Positions 46,374 through 59,484 of a DNA stretch of 64,000 nucleotides are shown piece after piece. The translations under genes were made by a program, and so were the position numbers. Every line of letters begins with the position of its first letter. Position 1 is the stretch's first letter. Below the pieces are notes generated by a model that was given only the letters and a program-made list of their open reading frames with translations, made no database searches and was not told the origin of the DNA. Source of the DNA: Rapana venosa (Eukaryota; Mollusca; Gastropoda; Neogastropoda; Muricidae); NCBI GenBank assembly GCA_028751875.1, contig CM054145.1, positions 41,486,616 to 41,550,615 on the forward strand, read 5' to 3'.

Positions 46374-46425
46374 GATGGTCACATATGCAAAAATCACACC
46401 GTTGGTGAACCTCTAGCTGAGGAAT
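45871..46425 (+). repeat. two SINE 3' domain fragments and poly-G
   Basis: Solo 3' domains lie at about 45975-46085 (GTTGGAATACAACTACCTTA, ACTCTACCTGAGTACC) and about 46300-46425 (GTCAGAATGGCGCTACCTGA). The second is interrupted by a GT/G run at 46335-46374. Confidence 0.65.
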
Positions 46426-46547
46426 GGGGGAAAAAATAAAGCCCAGAGAAAAAAATGGCAGAAGTTTTGACTGACTCTACAAATGATCTGTAAATCACTG
46501 ATGGCATTTTTTTTTTGCTGTTGACAGGTTTACACTTTGTTTCCAGC

Positions 46548-46711
46548 ATAATAATAATAATAATAATATATGGAATTTATATAGCGCTGAATCTTGTAAA
46601 AAAACAAACAAATCGAAGCGCTTGCACTCAATCATTTACAGGCATGCAACTCTCCTTAAAAATAATGAACAACAGGTTTCAAAACCATGCGCGCGCACGT
46701 ATGCACGCATG

Positions 46712-46742
<31 letters not shown>

Positions 46743-49000
46743 TCGGAACAACACTTAGAAGGTGAAAGATGCTGTTGAAAATTAGGGACAGATATTTGGG
46801 GGGAAAGTCTCAGGTAGGAAATAAGTGTGTTTTGAGGCTGGATTTGAAGATATCAAGTGAAGGCTTTTGGCGAAGTGAAAGAAGGAGGTCATTCCAGGTG
46901 GATGGACCAGAAACAGAGAAGGAGCGACAGCCAACAGTGGTTTGTTTGAATCTGGGTGTTCGAAAGCACAAAGTATCTGCGGCTGAACGAAGGGAACGGG
47001 ATGGAGTGTACAGATGAAGACAGTTACAGAGATAAGAGGGTGCAGATTTGTGGAGACATTTGAAACAGAGGGTATTGATTTTATACTCCAGTCTTTGTGA
47101 GACAGGCAGCCAGTGAAGAGATCGCAGAAGAGGAGTGATGTGTTCAGATTTTTTCTTTGTTAGGACTAGTTGAGCTGCAGAGTTTTGTATGCGTTGAAGA
47201 GAGTGGATAGATGATGCTGGTAGGCCAGCCAAAAGAGAATTACAGTAGTCTAAACGTGAAAGAATGAGAGATGTGACGAGCTTGGAAGTTGCATCAGTGG
47301 ACAGATACTTGCGAATCGCGCTTATGCGCCGTAATTGATAGTAGCAAGACTGGCAGTCTGGGTGATGAATTTTTTCATAGAGAGTGTGTTGTCAAGAACT
47401 ACTCCTAAATACTTCACAGAGTTGGACAAAGGAACTGACGTATTGCCGAATTCTATTGAAGTTTTTGCGATAGAGGAAAGTTTATGTTGGGTCCCTATGA
47501 GCATGGCTTCGGTTTTATCGGCATTAAGTTGTAACTTGTTCTGAGTCATCCAGTTTTGAATGTCTTGAAGGCAGTAGGACATATTTGTCAGGAGGGAAGG
47601 CAAGTTTTCAACAGTATCACTGCACTGAAGCTGAGTATCATTGGCATAGAAATGATGATCAATATGGTGGTTGTTTATTATATGTGAGAGTGGAGCAGTG
47701 TAGAGAGTAAAGAGAACAGGGCCCAGGACTGATCCCTGCGGGACTCCACATTCCATTATGACAGGTTTTGATTGAATTTTGTTTACAACTTTCTGGAACC
47801 TGTCTGTGAGGTATGAAGTAAACCAGGTGAGGGCTGTGCCGTTAATACCAAACGTATTTTGGAGGCGAGAAAGAAGAATTGAGTGATCTATGGTATCAAA
47901 GGCTGCAGATAAGTCAAGGAGAGTGAGGAGGGAGATTTTTCCTGCATCAGAAGCAAGTAGAAGTGTATCTAAAGTGTGGACTAGGGTGGTTTCGGTGCTG
48001 TGGTTGGGGCGATAGGCAGATTGAAAAGTGGGAAGGAGATCATTGGAATGAAGGTGACTGTTGAGCTGTTTGAGAATGACTTTTTCTAGTACTTTAGAGA
48101 CAAAGGGTAAGTTGGAGACAGGCCTATAATTCTTCAGAATGTTGGGATCGAGGTCGTGCTTTTTCAGTAGAGGTGTGACTATTGCTGTTTTAAGAGCTGA
48201 TGGAAAATTTCCTGACAGAAGAGATGAGTTTACTATTTTAGTGATAATAGGTACAAGTTGTGGAAGGCATTGTGAGAAAACAGGAGCAGGTATGGGATCA
48301 AGGTCGCATGGTTTTATAGTCATTTCCTTCAAAATTGTCATGATTTCTTTTTCACTTGTGGGATGGAAGGAAAAGAGAGGAGTGCCAGTGAACTGGGCAT
48401 CAGGAGGCGCAGGCTGGAATTGAGTCTGATCTAGTCTGGAGCGTATGTTTCGAACTTTGTCTGAGAAGAAGGCAGAAAATATGGATGGAAGTTCAGACAG
48501 GCTGTGGGTGTTAGGCAGAGGAGTTGTTTTTGCAGATCCAAGGAGATTTGAGGTGAGGGGAAAAAAAGATTTTATGGATGTAGCACAGAGAACTTGGGAA
48601 GAGTAGTAGTCTGTCTTTGCTGAATGGATTAAGAGTTTGACTTTGTTTATTTGTTTTCGGAAAAGCTGTTTGTTGATTTCGGTTTTTGACTTCCGCCACT
48701 GCCGTTCTAGTTGCCGGCGTTTGCGCTTCGCTATCAAGATGTCTTGGGTATACCATGGCGCACAGGGTCTATCAGGGAGGAGATGGTCAGTAGGAGGTAC
48801 ATGCTCATCAAGCAGTTGGCGGAGAATAGTGTTATAGTGATCAGAGAGGCCAATGTGGTCAGAGGTTTGTGAAAAACGTTCGGAAGCTTGTGAAGAGAAG
48901 GTATGAATGTCTAAGGCCTTAAGATTGCGACGAGTAACATATTTCTTCTTTCTGACAGGTTTTGTGATGTTAAGATGGACAAGCATGAGAGGCCATCAAC
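46548..49000 (-). pseudogene. L2-like LINE, nearly intact RT region, 5'-truncated
   Basis: The minus-strand ORF 48986-47322 gives 554 residues with the full RT core. Motifs are NYRPVSNLPFVSKVLEKVIL, FQSAYRPNHSTETTLVHTLD, LLDLSAAFDTIDHSILLSRL, GVPQGSVLGPVLFTLYTAPL, HHFYANDTQL and LQLNADKTEAMLIGTQHKL. A one-base loss near 47355 (ACTGCC where the sister copies have ACCTGCC) ends the frame. The rest of ORF2 continues in another frame at 47232-46810 ([36 protein letters not shown]). The 3' end has a CA microsatellite, CGCTTCGATTTG, AGCGCTATATAAATTCCATA and ATT repeats at 46548. The endonuclease domain is absent. The motif and 3' end fit the L2 clade as known in fish. The catalytic motif reads YAND. 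Confidence 0.92.
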
Positions 49001-49208
49001 AAAAGTGCAACACAGGTGTTAAGGACATGGAAGCAAATTTAGCACAGGTAAGTTGGCTTTTGTTTTGATCTTTCTAAAAAAAACCAAACCCAGCCTATAT
49101 TGTGTTGAGTATGACCATAAGAAATTAGGCAAACTTTTGATTCTTCTCAATTGTTTAGAATTTTAAAAAAAGGTCTACTTTTTCTTCAAATGATCAGACA
49201 GAAATTAT
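49001..49208. other. flank of LINE, nothing recognised
   Basis: No gene. The exact 5' boundary of the LINE is not defined. Confidence 0.4.
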
Positions 49209-49481
49209 TGTTGTCTGTCATATGAGGGAAAATGCATTGTACTGCCGTTAAGTGCCTGGCAACTCAGGCCCAGTGCATCAGACTTTGGTGTGGGACAGAA
49301 TTGTTATCATTGTAGTCTTTCTGGAAAAAAGGCAGAATAGATCAAGAAGGTAGAAAAAAGACAAGAAGGAGGTGACAGGAAGAAAAAGAACCAGGGGTAG
49401 AAAAAAGGGAACTCCTTGCACAGAATTTCCAGAAGGTGGAGATGCTGTTTACACTGACAGGCTGCTGGCATCCTCATGTGG
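49209..49481. repeat. dispersed repeat of unknown type, copy 2
   Basis: Partner of 40820-41117, about 75-80% alike by eye. The two copies bracket the interval between the TBC gene start and the first visible exon of the second TBC locus. Confidence 0.75.
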
Positions 49482-49518
49482 GAAGATTAAAATTATGATC
49501 ATAAAAAAGATATACTCA

Positions 49519-49602
49519 TATAATAATAATAATAATAATATGTATGGAATTTATATAGCGCTGAATGTTGTAAAGCAACAAATCAAAGCGCTCAGATGAC
49601 AT
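49519..49602 (-). repeat. solo L2-like 3' tail
   Basis: AAT repeats, GGAATTTATATAGCGCTGAA, then AACAAATCAAAGCGCTC: the reverse of the LINE 3' end, without coding sequence. Confidence 0.75.
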
Positions 49603-50098
49603 GATTTAAAAATTTTAAAAAAGGCAGTGTTTATAAATATATAGATTTGCATGCTGTTTTGTTTGTATGCTGTTTTTGTTTGCTGTCTCCTGGAAGTTCC
49701 TGTGCAGTTTTTCCCTCATTACGCATTCTGACCTTTGCACCCCAGGCATGCTGAGACTCCTCATGTTGGGCTTCTGTGAGGCCACCAGCCAGAGGAGGGT
49801 TGAAGAAACATGTAAATTCCATCTTTAAATCTGTTTAGCCAGTCTGAGTGTAGTTGACATTCCAGCTCTCACGTGTTTTTTTTCTATAGAAATATTCTGT
49901 TAGAAACCAATAAGCTGAAGTATAAGATTATGCTGTAGATTTTGGCCTGAAAGTCATATCATGATTAATTTTAGTTCGGTGCTGTTTTCTTAGGATTATC
50001 AGAATTTATACACATGCATCAAATCAATGGCTTGATTTTTGTAATGATACTGCATAGTGTTCTTAATATTTCATGGAAATGTTGTACTTTTCTTCCAG

Positions 50099-50218
50099 GT
50101 AACAGTACCCATGAATCTTCGGGGAGGCCCGTTGAATTTTTCACATTGGACTCCTCTGTTTGATGAGAATGGGAAACTGAAGAGTCCTGAGGAGGCGAAG
50201 AAATTCATTTTCTTCAGG
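50099..50218 (+). CDS. second TBC locus, exon 7 equivalent
   Basis: 120 bases, phase 0 to 0, acceptor TTCTTCCAG and donor GTAAGA. It encodes VTVPMNLRGGPLNFSHWTPL and FDENGKLKSPEEAKKFIFFR, against VQWKEVFNEDGTV..PEVKEIIFHG in the other gene. Confidence 0.85.
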
Positions 50219-50554
50219 GTAAGATTTTGGAAAAAACAAACTGATTGAGATTGTCTGTTGGCCTATAGAATTTTTAAGCACGAGACACAGAAACTGGAAC
50301 ATGACCTTGTGCACATCTTTGTGTGTGTGTGTGTGTGTGTGGTGTGTGTGTGTGTGTGTGTGTATGTGTGTGTATGTGTGTGTCCTCCAAATACACTCAG
50401 ACAAAAGTAAAGACAATAGATTGAATATATGTATTTAAGCCATACAGATTTATTATGTTGTGTAATGCCAATTAAACAGGCAGTGATTGATACTGCACCC
50501 TATGCAGTACTTTACAGTGAGACACTTTTCATAATTAAGAAGTGTCCATCACAT

Positions 50555-50638
50555 CAAGCGCTTTGATTTGTTTGCTTTACAAGATTCAGCGCTATATAAA
50601 TACCATACATTCTTCTTCTTCTTCTTCTTCTTCTTCTT
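50555..50638 (+). repeat. solo L2-like 3' tail with CTT repeats
   Basis: AAGCGCTTTGATTTGTTTGC, AGCGCTATATAAATACCATA, then CTT repeats instead of ATT. A long GT microsatellite precedes it at 50320-50384 and another follows at 50863-50910. Confidence 0.75.
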
Positions 50639-50861
50639 AATTCCCAAGAATAAGTAGTATATTCTTGTGGCCACCAAAGCTGCCATCCAGTCAAAAATTA
50701 TAGGAAGAGGAAGAAAATATGTTAAAATAGTTGTTGAAAATAAAACAGAAAAAAAGAACCCCCCCAATCCACCAAACAAGTATGGAATAGAAGAAAATAA
50801 ACAACTCGTGAATCTTTGTGCCTTTTGGAGATCCTTTCAAAATGGATAAAGGGAGATCATA

Positions 50862-50911
<50 letters not shown>

Positions 50912-51024
50912 CACAAGCAGATAATTTTGTTATTAAGCATATTTTTGTCAGCATGGGAAAGGTTGCTGAAGCAAACATTGCCAGCATCCCTTAAGGCTGT
51001 CTATGGGTATGACTCTTTGTGAGT

Positions 51025-51243
51025 TAAGTCCTTCGGATGAGACTATAAACGAGTCCCTGTGTGCGAATGCATGCAGAACATCTTGCACACACGTTAAATC
51101 CTGTTCCGCTTTTCGGAAGAGTAGGCCATTGTGTGCCAGTGGGAACAGATGACAGAATTTACAAAACCGCATACACATGGGGACTGGATGTAAAAAAGCA
51201 CATAAGTGCTTATTCCATTATCCTCGAAATAAAAGAATAATAA
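51025..51243 (+). mobile_element. SINE fragment, tail type A
   Basis: 5'-truncated: TAAGTCCTTCGGATGAGACT, GCATGCAGAACATCTTGCAC, GGGGACTGGATGTAAAAAAG, CCATTATCCTCGAAATAAAA. Confidence 0.85.
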
Positions 51244-51800
51244 AACAAAAAGTGTTTGTCAGGCGTTGTCCCTTTGGATTTTTTTTCTTTACCAAATAGT
51301 TGACATTTAGTGGCATAGTTTACATGGAATATATTCTATGAGGGAACACCATTTTGAGAAACTAAAATCTGATGAAAATGGAAATTGACATTTCTAACTC
51401 ACATTTTCATAACTTAAAAATCAGTGTGCTTGGTTGATGTGCTTTTTTTGTTTAGCTTTTGTTTTGGTCATCATCATGCACTTAATAAGATGCCACACTA
51501 ATCTTTGTTATGCAAATGGAGTTTACTGATGTGTTTTAGTCAGAACTCTGAATGATAAAGATCAGTATTTTGAAAAGCATAAGTATAGCAATATACATAA
51601 CAACTGTTAAGTTTGTAATTAAAAAGAAATAAGATATCTGTCTCAACAAAAGTAACTTTAAAAATGTTATGAAATCTGGAAATTTGTTGGGGGGTGGGGG
51701 GGAGGGGTTGCCTTCATTACTCTTACCTAGGAACTGACTGTTGATTACGTGTGCACTAATTATTAGTAATCAGGAATTTGTTACTCTATTCACTAGTCGT

Positions 51801-52114
51801 GGGGACGGGATAGCTCAGTGGTCAGAGCACTTGCTTTCCCCCCAGCTGAGGTTAAGCAGCATCGAGCATGGTTACCATTTGAATGGGTGACCGGATTGCA
51901 TGCCTTGGCTTCAGTAAAGTCCCCCAGTTCACCCAGCTGTAAATGGGTACCTGAAGGTAAAGCAGTGAGGGAGAGGAGATGGGCATCGCCCTCAATATGC
52001 TGGCCCCTTGAGAAGTTGAGGTCTCTGATGCCTCACTCCCTTATGACCACATAGGTTATGGGACTCTTGACCTATTGGCTAGTTACAAGCAAGTGTTTTA
52101 GAAAGAATAAAAAC
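51801..52114 (+). mobile_element. composite tRNA/5S-rRNA-like SINE, copy 1
   Basis: It begins GGGGACGGGATAGCTCAGTG and TCAGAGCACTTGC, a tRNA A-box-like head. At 51846-51895 comes GAGGTTAAGCAGCATCGAGC and TGGTTACCATTTGAATGGGT GACC, which resembles the internal promoter part of 5S rRNA (AGCTAAGCAGGGTCGG..TGGTTAGTACTTGGATGGG.GACC). Then follows a body shared with 60942-61240 and an A-rich tail. Probably transcribed by pol III. Confidence 0.7.
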
Positions 52115-52253
52115 AAATGTGAATATCATACCAAAAAAAAGTGTATACTTAGTGATAGCGGCAATTTAAATGGCTTAAACTCGACAGGAAATAGTGATTT
52201 AACAGTATGGCATAAAACAATATGGACTTGACACGCTATTTTTTTGTGTTCAG

Positions 52254-52357
52254 GGTGTTGCTCCTATTTTACGAAAAGATGTCTGGAAGTTCCTCCTTGG
52301 CTATTATTCCTGGGAAAGCACAGCTGCAGAGCGAGAGCAGGAGAGACAGAAAAAAGT
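52254..52357 (+). CDS. second TBC locus, exon 8 equivalent
   Basis: 104 bases, phase 0 to 2, acceptor TTGTGTTCAG and donor GTAAGT. It encodes GVAPILRKDVWKFLLGYYSW and ESTAAEREQERQKK, about 70% identical at DNA level to the other gene's exon 8 by eye. Confidence 0.88.
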
Positions 52358-53622
52358 GTAAGTATTTTGTGTACTGTTTAGGCAAATGTTAAACAAATGT
52401 TAGGTCAACTGTGTTACTATAATTTGTGATGCTGCATGCAAAAATCATGGATAAGGGTTAAAATTCTGAAAAATGAGACTGAAGTGAAATCTAAAAGAAG
52501 AGATCATTCTGAACAAGACACACACAAAAAAAGGTTTCAGTTATCTTTATTACTTTTTGAGATACACACGTTGGAGTCTCCAGGTGATTAGTGACGCGGC
52601 TTTAGCGGCGTTCACTTACACGCACCAGCATGAAACTACAGCTGTCGACCTATTCATGATTTTTGCTTGCAGCGTCTTATTTGTCTGCAACTGTGATGTT
52701 GTGGAAAAGGTTAACTTACTTGAACTAGCAACAACACCAGCACCAATAGCAACTACAACAAAAGAGCACAACCTCCTATACCCCTAACCCCTCCCCCCCC
52801 CCCCCCCCCCCCCCTTATATAAACGACAACCCAATAACAAAAAACAAATCCAAACCCTGTTTATATTTAAAAGAACTGTTGCCTTCACTGCAGAGACTGA
52901 GCTATCCATTTGACAACTGCCACACCCCCACTCCTTAATAACACTATCCCCCTCTCCTTAAAAAAAAAAAGAAAAGAAAGAAAAGAAACCGAAAGTGCTG
53001 GCATGTTGCTTATACCCCCCATCCCTCCCTCAATTCTCCTTTGAAAAATGTGCTGAGGGTGTCTGAAGGACTCTCAGTTTTGAGCTATCAGCTTGAAGCT
53101 GTAGGGAATACTGGCATTTTATGAACCTTTTTGTGGTTTTGTTGAAATTTTGGGATGACATTGAGGAAGCTTGTCGAAAAAAACCCAGCCACTTTCGTTG
53201 AACTCTTAAATTTTTTTTTTTTTAAAAGGTAAACATGTTTTTGCTGCAGTCTTTTCGAGAACAACAAGGGAGGTAATCTTATTGCAGTAATGCAGAGCTG
53301 TCTCTTTGTATTGTTACTTGTCTATGAATCTGAGAGATCAATTCTACTGAAATTCTTCCTCGTTATGAACGTTTTTCATTTTGAAGAGGCTGAGCTACAA
53401 AGGACTGCCTATGTAAACAGGTAGCATAGTTTAGGTTTAATCAGTAATTATTTCTCGTTATTTTGCGTTATATTGACATCAGTGGAGAACGCAGTATTGG
53501 GGGAAGGGCAGCACTGTGATTGCATGACCACGGTGCCGATGAACTGTGGTTGGATAGTTCCCTTGGAAAGGGATTTAATCAGAAATGGGTAGTCAGCTTA
53601 GACAACCACAGTAGTAAAATAA
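52358..53622. other. intron of second TBC locus, no exon 9 or 10 found
   Basis: Searched by eye for equivalents of NEYFCMKQQW and KDVARTDRT in all plus frames; nothing seen. A poly-C tract lies at 52788-52815. Confidence 0.5.
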
Positions 53623-53702
53623 TGATAATAATAATAATAATAATAATAATAATGTATGGAATTTATATAGCGCTGAATCTTGTAAAGCAACAAATCAAAG
53701 CT
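53623..53702 (-). repeat. solo L2-like 3' tail
   Basis: ATA repeats, GGAATTTATATAGCGCTGAA, AAAGCAACAAATCAAAGC. Same module as 49519-49602. Confidence 0.75.
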
Positions 53703-56700
53703 GTGATTACCTTTCATCATGCTGGCCCCGGGATGCTAGGCTGTGGATCCTTCAGTGTGTGTACAGCGGCCCTCAGTCCTATTGCCAGTGTAGTCATCTT
53801 TTCATTTTGGGATCCCTCTCTGTGCACACTGCAGCCCTCAGTCCTATCCCCAGTGTAATCATCGTTTTTTTTATCGTCACAAAGTTTTCATGCCTGGATA
53901 TGTAACTGTAAGTGCTGTGATATATATGTCCATTTAAGAAAATGTTTATCATTAGATTGGTTGTTAAGGTTTCATTTTAACCCTCTTGACCCTGATCCGC
54001 CGCAGCCGACAGTAACAGTGGCTGCCGCTAGATTCCAATATGACCGCAGCGACAGTTGGTGCTGCCACGTGGGCAGTACTTTTCCATCACACACAGATCT
54101 CGTGGCTTTCACACTATGTGTCTGAAAATTGGTGGGGCAAACGCAAACGCAAACGCAATGTTGTTCAGAGGGTAAGTGAACTAACTTTGACCACTAAACA
54201 TGTGAAAAAAGTGCAAGGGAAGGAAAGATAATTAATACAAGAAAGAAACCTTGATTCAAAAATGGAGAGCGATAGGGCGACAGAACAAAGCGACTTTGAC
54301 AGCAGACGATTCAACTGATTAGAGAGGATAATGAGAGTTATGTCAGGAAGTAGAAACAATGAACGAGGAAGTAAGATGAGTCTGGGTATAGACAGAGGAA
54401 GACAGAGGAAAGGAAAATTAGTTAAGGGAAATAAGTGTTGTATTAATATCTGAATAATATGTGTACAGGTCACATTCTGATCTGTTTAAACAGGGGCTGT
54501 AGTTCATTAGTTGTGAACCTCCACAGCCAGCCCCGAAATGCATAGACTGATGAAATGTTATCTTTTGACGGTTTATCAATGGATTCAAATTTTACTTGAA
54601 GATGCTTGCAATAAAACAGGATTCCATGCAGATCTAATGCATCAAAATCTAAGAAAAGAAATTAAAATATACTCTCGTACTGTCCAATGTTGAAGGTAGA
54701 GCAATGGATAAGCTTTAGCCCGTCTGCACCACACACACTATTAATTTGTATTTATTGGGTGGCATGTGACCACAGTGTGTGCACACTATTGCTGTTTAAG
54801 ATAAACATTAAAAATATTTTTCTGGATGCAGAGTTAGAAGTTTTTTATGTTACGAGTTTGGTATCATTTTTGACAATGCAGGAGGTGTCAGAGGTCCATG
54901 TAACTGTAACCACAACATCGTGTAGGAGCTGAAGCAAAATATGGTAGAACCTGCAAGTATGCAGCGTGGCATATAAAAGGTTCATCAACAATGTTCAGAT
55001 TAGCGAATAAAATTTAATTTTGTTTGGAAGTAAAAAAGTTTGAAAAGAACTTGTTGTAGTCTGATATAAACCTTAAGAAAGAGGAAGGAATGCTGCAGTT
55101 GGGGACATTGCGTGCTGAAAAACATTTGAAGGCACTATTGCACATAACCTGTGCTACACACAGACTGGGTAAATTTCCTCCATCGTCCCACACTAAATGC
55201 TTTAAAATGTCAAATCCTCATTTGCTGTTTTATCATATATACCAACTTTTGCTTTGAACTGATGGCAAAAGGAACAATAAGCTATCTGTACAGTACAAAA
55301 GAAAATAAATACCCCCGCCTAACATGGGGAAGTACAAACGACAACCTATATTTGTGCTTTAGTTTGATGTATCTTGCCTGCCCCACACACATTTTAGGAG
55401 ACAAATAAAATTTGTAGGGTTAGAAATCTCTGTTGTTTCAAATTCACATGGCTGTTGCATGGTCTGTGAATCCAACAAAAATACACTTTTAACTTAACCA
55501 TTGTTACCTTGCTGATATAATCTCATATAAGTCACTAGTTATTGTTTATTTGTTTTCGTAAAATGTTTTAAACAAATATGACTGTTTAGACTACCATTAA
55601 GACAACAGTCTATGAACATTGTGTGACCATCATTGAAGTAATGACATACTATTTAACAATTGGGTATCATTTTTATTACTAACATTGTAGAAACTATTTA
55701 CAAAATCCTTCAGTTTGCCTTTTTATAGACTATAATTTATTTGACCTGTTTAAAATAAAAATGAAAATTCTGTTGACCAGCATTAAACTCAGTTGCTAGT
55801 TTCATTAAACATCCCATGATGAAGAAATCAGTTGATATAGTTGCTTTCATGCGCATAAACACCCAAATTTTCTTAGAGAAGGTAGTCAAGAGGTAGAAAA
55901 TTTCAAAGAATTCTAAATCTACAGCAGTTTGCTGTTGCAGAAATCCAACAACAGAGGTTAAAACTGCAATTGGAGGCATTATCCCTTTCAATAACAATTT
56001 GTACATGATGGATAGCTCTTTTTATTTGTACAATTTTTAAACATTTTGACTGTGAGTTTATTTAGCCATATATCTTGTGAGTTGCATTATCAAACACATC
56101 ATAAACTCTTACAAGTTTTAAACAGTAACAATTAATTAAAGTTTCAACCATAGACATAATTTTATTTAGAGCATGGAAATTAAAATAAATTATCTTTTAG
56201 AGCATTAAAATTTTGTTTATTTTCCTCATGAGAAGAAGATTTCTTAGATATTCTTACAACCGCTGTTTAAATCCATGTATAGTGCAGCGAGATGCCAGTA
56301 AGATCTAGTGTTGCTTTAGAATAAATACAAAGCCAGCATTGGGACCATGCCCTTTCAGACAAACTCCTTGGGTGGAGGAATGATTGTATGTGTACAATGC
56401 ATTATAATAATGAATTTTGCGCTAATCTTGGAGTCAAATCAAAGACTACCTCACTTACTGACCAGTCGTAAACAGAACAATAGCACAAATAATTGGCAGC
56501 ATAACTATAAACAAGGTCACACACCTATCTTTGTAAACAAAATGCTTTTGTTTTTTGAATGATTTCTGACTATACAACTGTTTAATCCATGTTAATGTCC
56601 CATAAGGTGCGTGCACTTTAAAAAAACCATATCGGTAGGCTTCTCAAACCACTTGGGTGCAAGAATTTAACCAGCTTTGGAGACTTGCAGAGTATGTCTG

Positions 56701-57645
56701 TTAATTAGTGCGGCATTAACAATAGCATACACAACACCTCAGTGGGTAGATATTTAAGCATGCTCTTGAAAAATGGGGTGTAAAGGGAAATGATGATATA
56801 TCCTTGCTTTTCCATTACCAAGAAAAAGATGTGATGCGGAACACACAACGTGTGGATTCAAAATCTTCGCAGGATCCAACACATTAACCAAGCAGCATGT
56901 GTCGACTTTTTCAGAACATACTCAATTAAATTTGTGTGGGGAGTACAACAATAGCATCCAGTCATCTCAAGTTTATTCCTTGCTGTGGTTGAAAAAATGT
57001 AGAAAATAATCTGTTTTTTTGAAATAGATGTGATTGCAACAGGAAATAGAAATTCAAGAACAACCCCATTGCAGATATGTAGAATTGTGAGTACATCATG
57101 TACAACTGATGGGGGAGTAGAGAAATATTCAGCCTGAGTGGGTGAATAAAAAGGATTTATTGCATATTTTCAAAAAGGTTTAAATTTTGATTCTTTCTTA
57201 GTTTTTATATTTCAACATATGTAAGTGTAGCAATGAAATTAGTCTGTGGATAAAGAAAGGATTGCTAGCATATTTTCAAAAAACAACTTTGCAAGATTTA
57301 ATTTTTCACAAAGAAAACAATCCATTGAGTTTTGTGTTACTAAACATCTAGTTATTTAAAAAAAACGTGAAGCAAATGTTTAAAAAAAAATCCATTGCTT
57401 TGATTCACATAAACGATCCACTTCAAAACAATATAATTTTACAGGTATAGTACATCTCCGCAAATTCGTGGAAAACCGCGGAGAAAAAAGTCCGAGGAGA
57501 AAAATAAAGGGCCAAAAAAAAAGAAAGCCATGAAAACTGGTTATGGAATGTAACTCTTCCATGCCGATTACTTCCCTTCTCTTTTTGACATTGTGAGTCC
57601 TCACCAGGTAGCAAGTGACCTTTCTCTGTTGAAATAAGGGGGCCA
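53703..57645. other. intronic/intergenic, nothing recognised
   Basis: About 3.9 kb of AT-rich sequence. No exon, repeat family or RNA gene was recognised in either strand. Confidence 0.45.
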
Positions 57646-57646
57646 C

Positions 57647-57826
57647 GTGTATGAACAATGGGTATCGTGTATGAACAATGGGTATCGTTTATGAACAATG
57701 GGTATCGTTTATGAACAATGGGTATTGTGTATGAACAATGGGTATCGTGTATCAACAATGGGTATCGTGTATCAACAATGGGTATCGAGTATCAACAATG
57801 GGTATCGAGTATCAACAATGGGTATG
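57647..57826. repeat. 20-bp minisatellite, nine copies
   Basis: Unit GTGTATGAACAATGGGTATC. The first copies have ATGAAC and the last five ATCAAC; GTGT drifts to GTTT and then GAGT, so the copies form an ordered gradient. Nothing separates the units, so it is not a CRISPR array. Confidence 0.93.
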
Positions 57827-58027
57827 GGTTTTCATGAAAGGGATGGACTGGCTCCTCCAAAGCAGAGGGGTGAAAGGGGATGGTAGGAAGAGGGAGAGTT
57901 GGTGGGGATGGGGGGGCGGGGGGGCTTTCACTGACCGTTCCCCTTCAGCAGTGGATGCAGTCAGAGGGCAATGTTTACAAAACTCTCAGCAGGCCACCAT
58001 CCCCCCCTCCCCCCTTTCTCTTTCACT

Positions 58028-58849
<822 letters not shown>

Positions 58850-58850
<1 letters not shown>

Positions 58851-58875
58851 ACTCTCTCTCTCTCTCACTCATTCA

Positions 58876-58951
<76 letters not shown>

Positions 58952-59290
58952 CTCTCTCTCTCTCTCTCTCTCTTTCTTTCACTCTGTGTGTCTGTGTCTC
59001 TGTCTCTCAGTCTCTGTCTGTCTGTCTCTCTCCTCTTCCCTTCTCTCTCTCTCTCACACACACACACACACTCTCTCTCTCTTTCTCTTTCCCTCCCTTT
59101 CTCTGTCTCTCTCTCTATGTCACTCACACCACACAACACACGCACTCTCTCTCTCTCACACATTACACTCACTTCTCTCCATCTCTGTCTGTCTCGCACA
59201 CAACACACACACACATTACTTTTTTTGTATTAGTCCATTTGCTTCCCCACCACAACCACCCCACCCCCTCTCTTTCTCTCTCTCTCTGTT
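58850..59290. repeat. long compound TC/CA microsatellite
   Basis: Alternating TC and AC blocks with CTGT interruptions over some 430 bases. They yield several spurious long frames of Ser-Leu, Thr-His and Cys-Val repeats. Confidence 0.95.
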
Positions 59291-59484
59291 AGTGCACATT
59301 TGTCTAGATATGTCCTTATTTTTGCTATGTGATTACTTGGGAATAAAACCTCATTTGGGTTGAAGAAATAACTGATAAAGGAGAGCCTTATTTTAGGGCA
59401 GAGATTGCTTAGTATGAAGAAGTGAAATTAATTCAAGGAGAGGCTTTTTTACAGCCTAGAAATGCTGAAAAACCTTCAGCTTTG

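Noticed and set aside
48139..48423. Plus-strand frames across 47.3-48.8 kb
   Set aside because: Shadows of the minus-strand LINE reverse transcriptase frame.
51846..51895. 5S rRNA gene
   Set aside because: Only the internal-promoter-like middle is present, embedded in a repeat with a tRNA-like head; no full 120-base 5S sequence.
57647..57826. Possible CRISPR-like repeat array
   Set aside because: Units are directly adjacent without spacers, and the window is clearly animal nuclear DNA.
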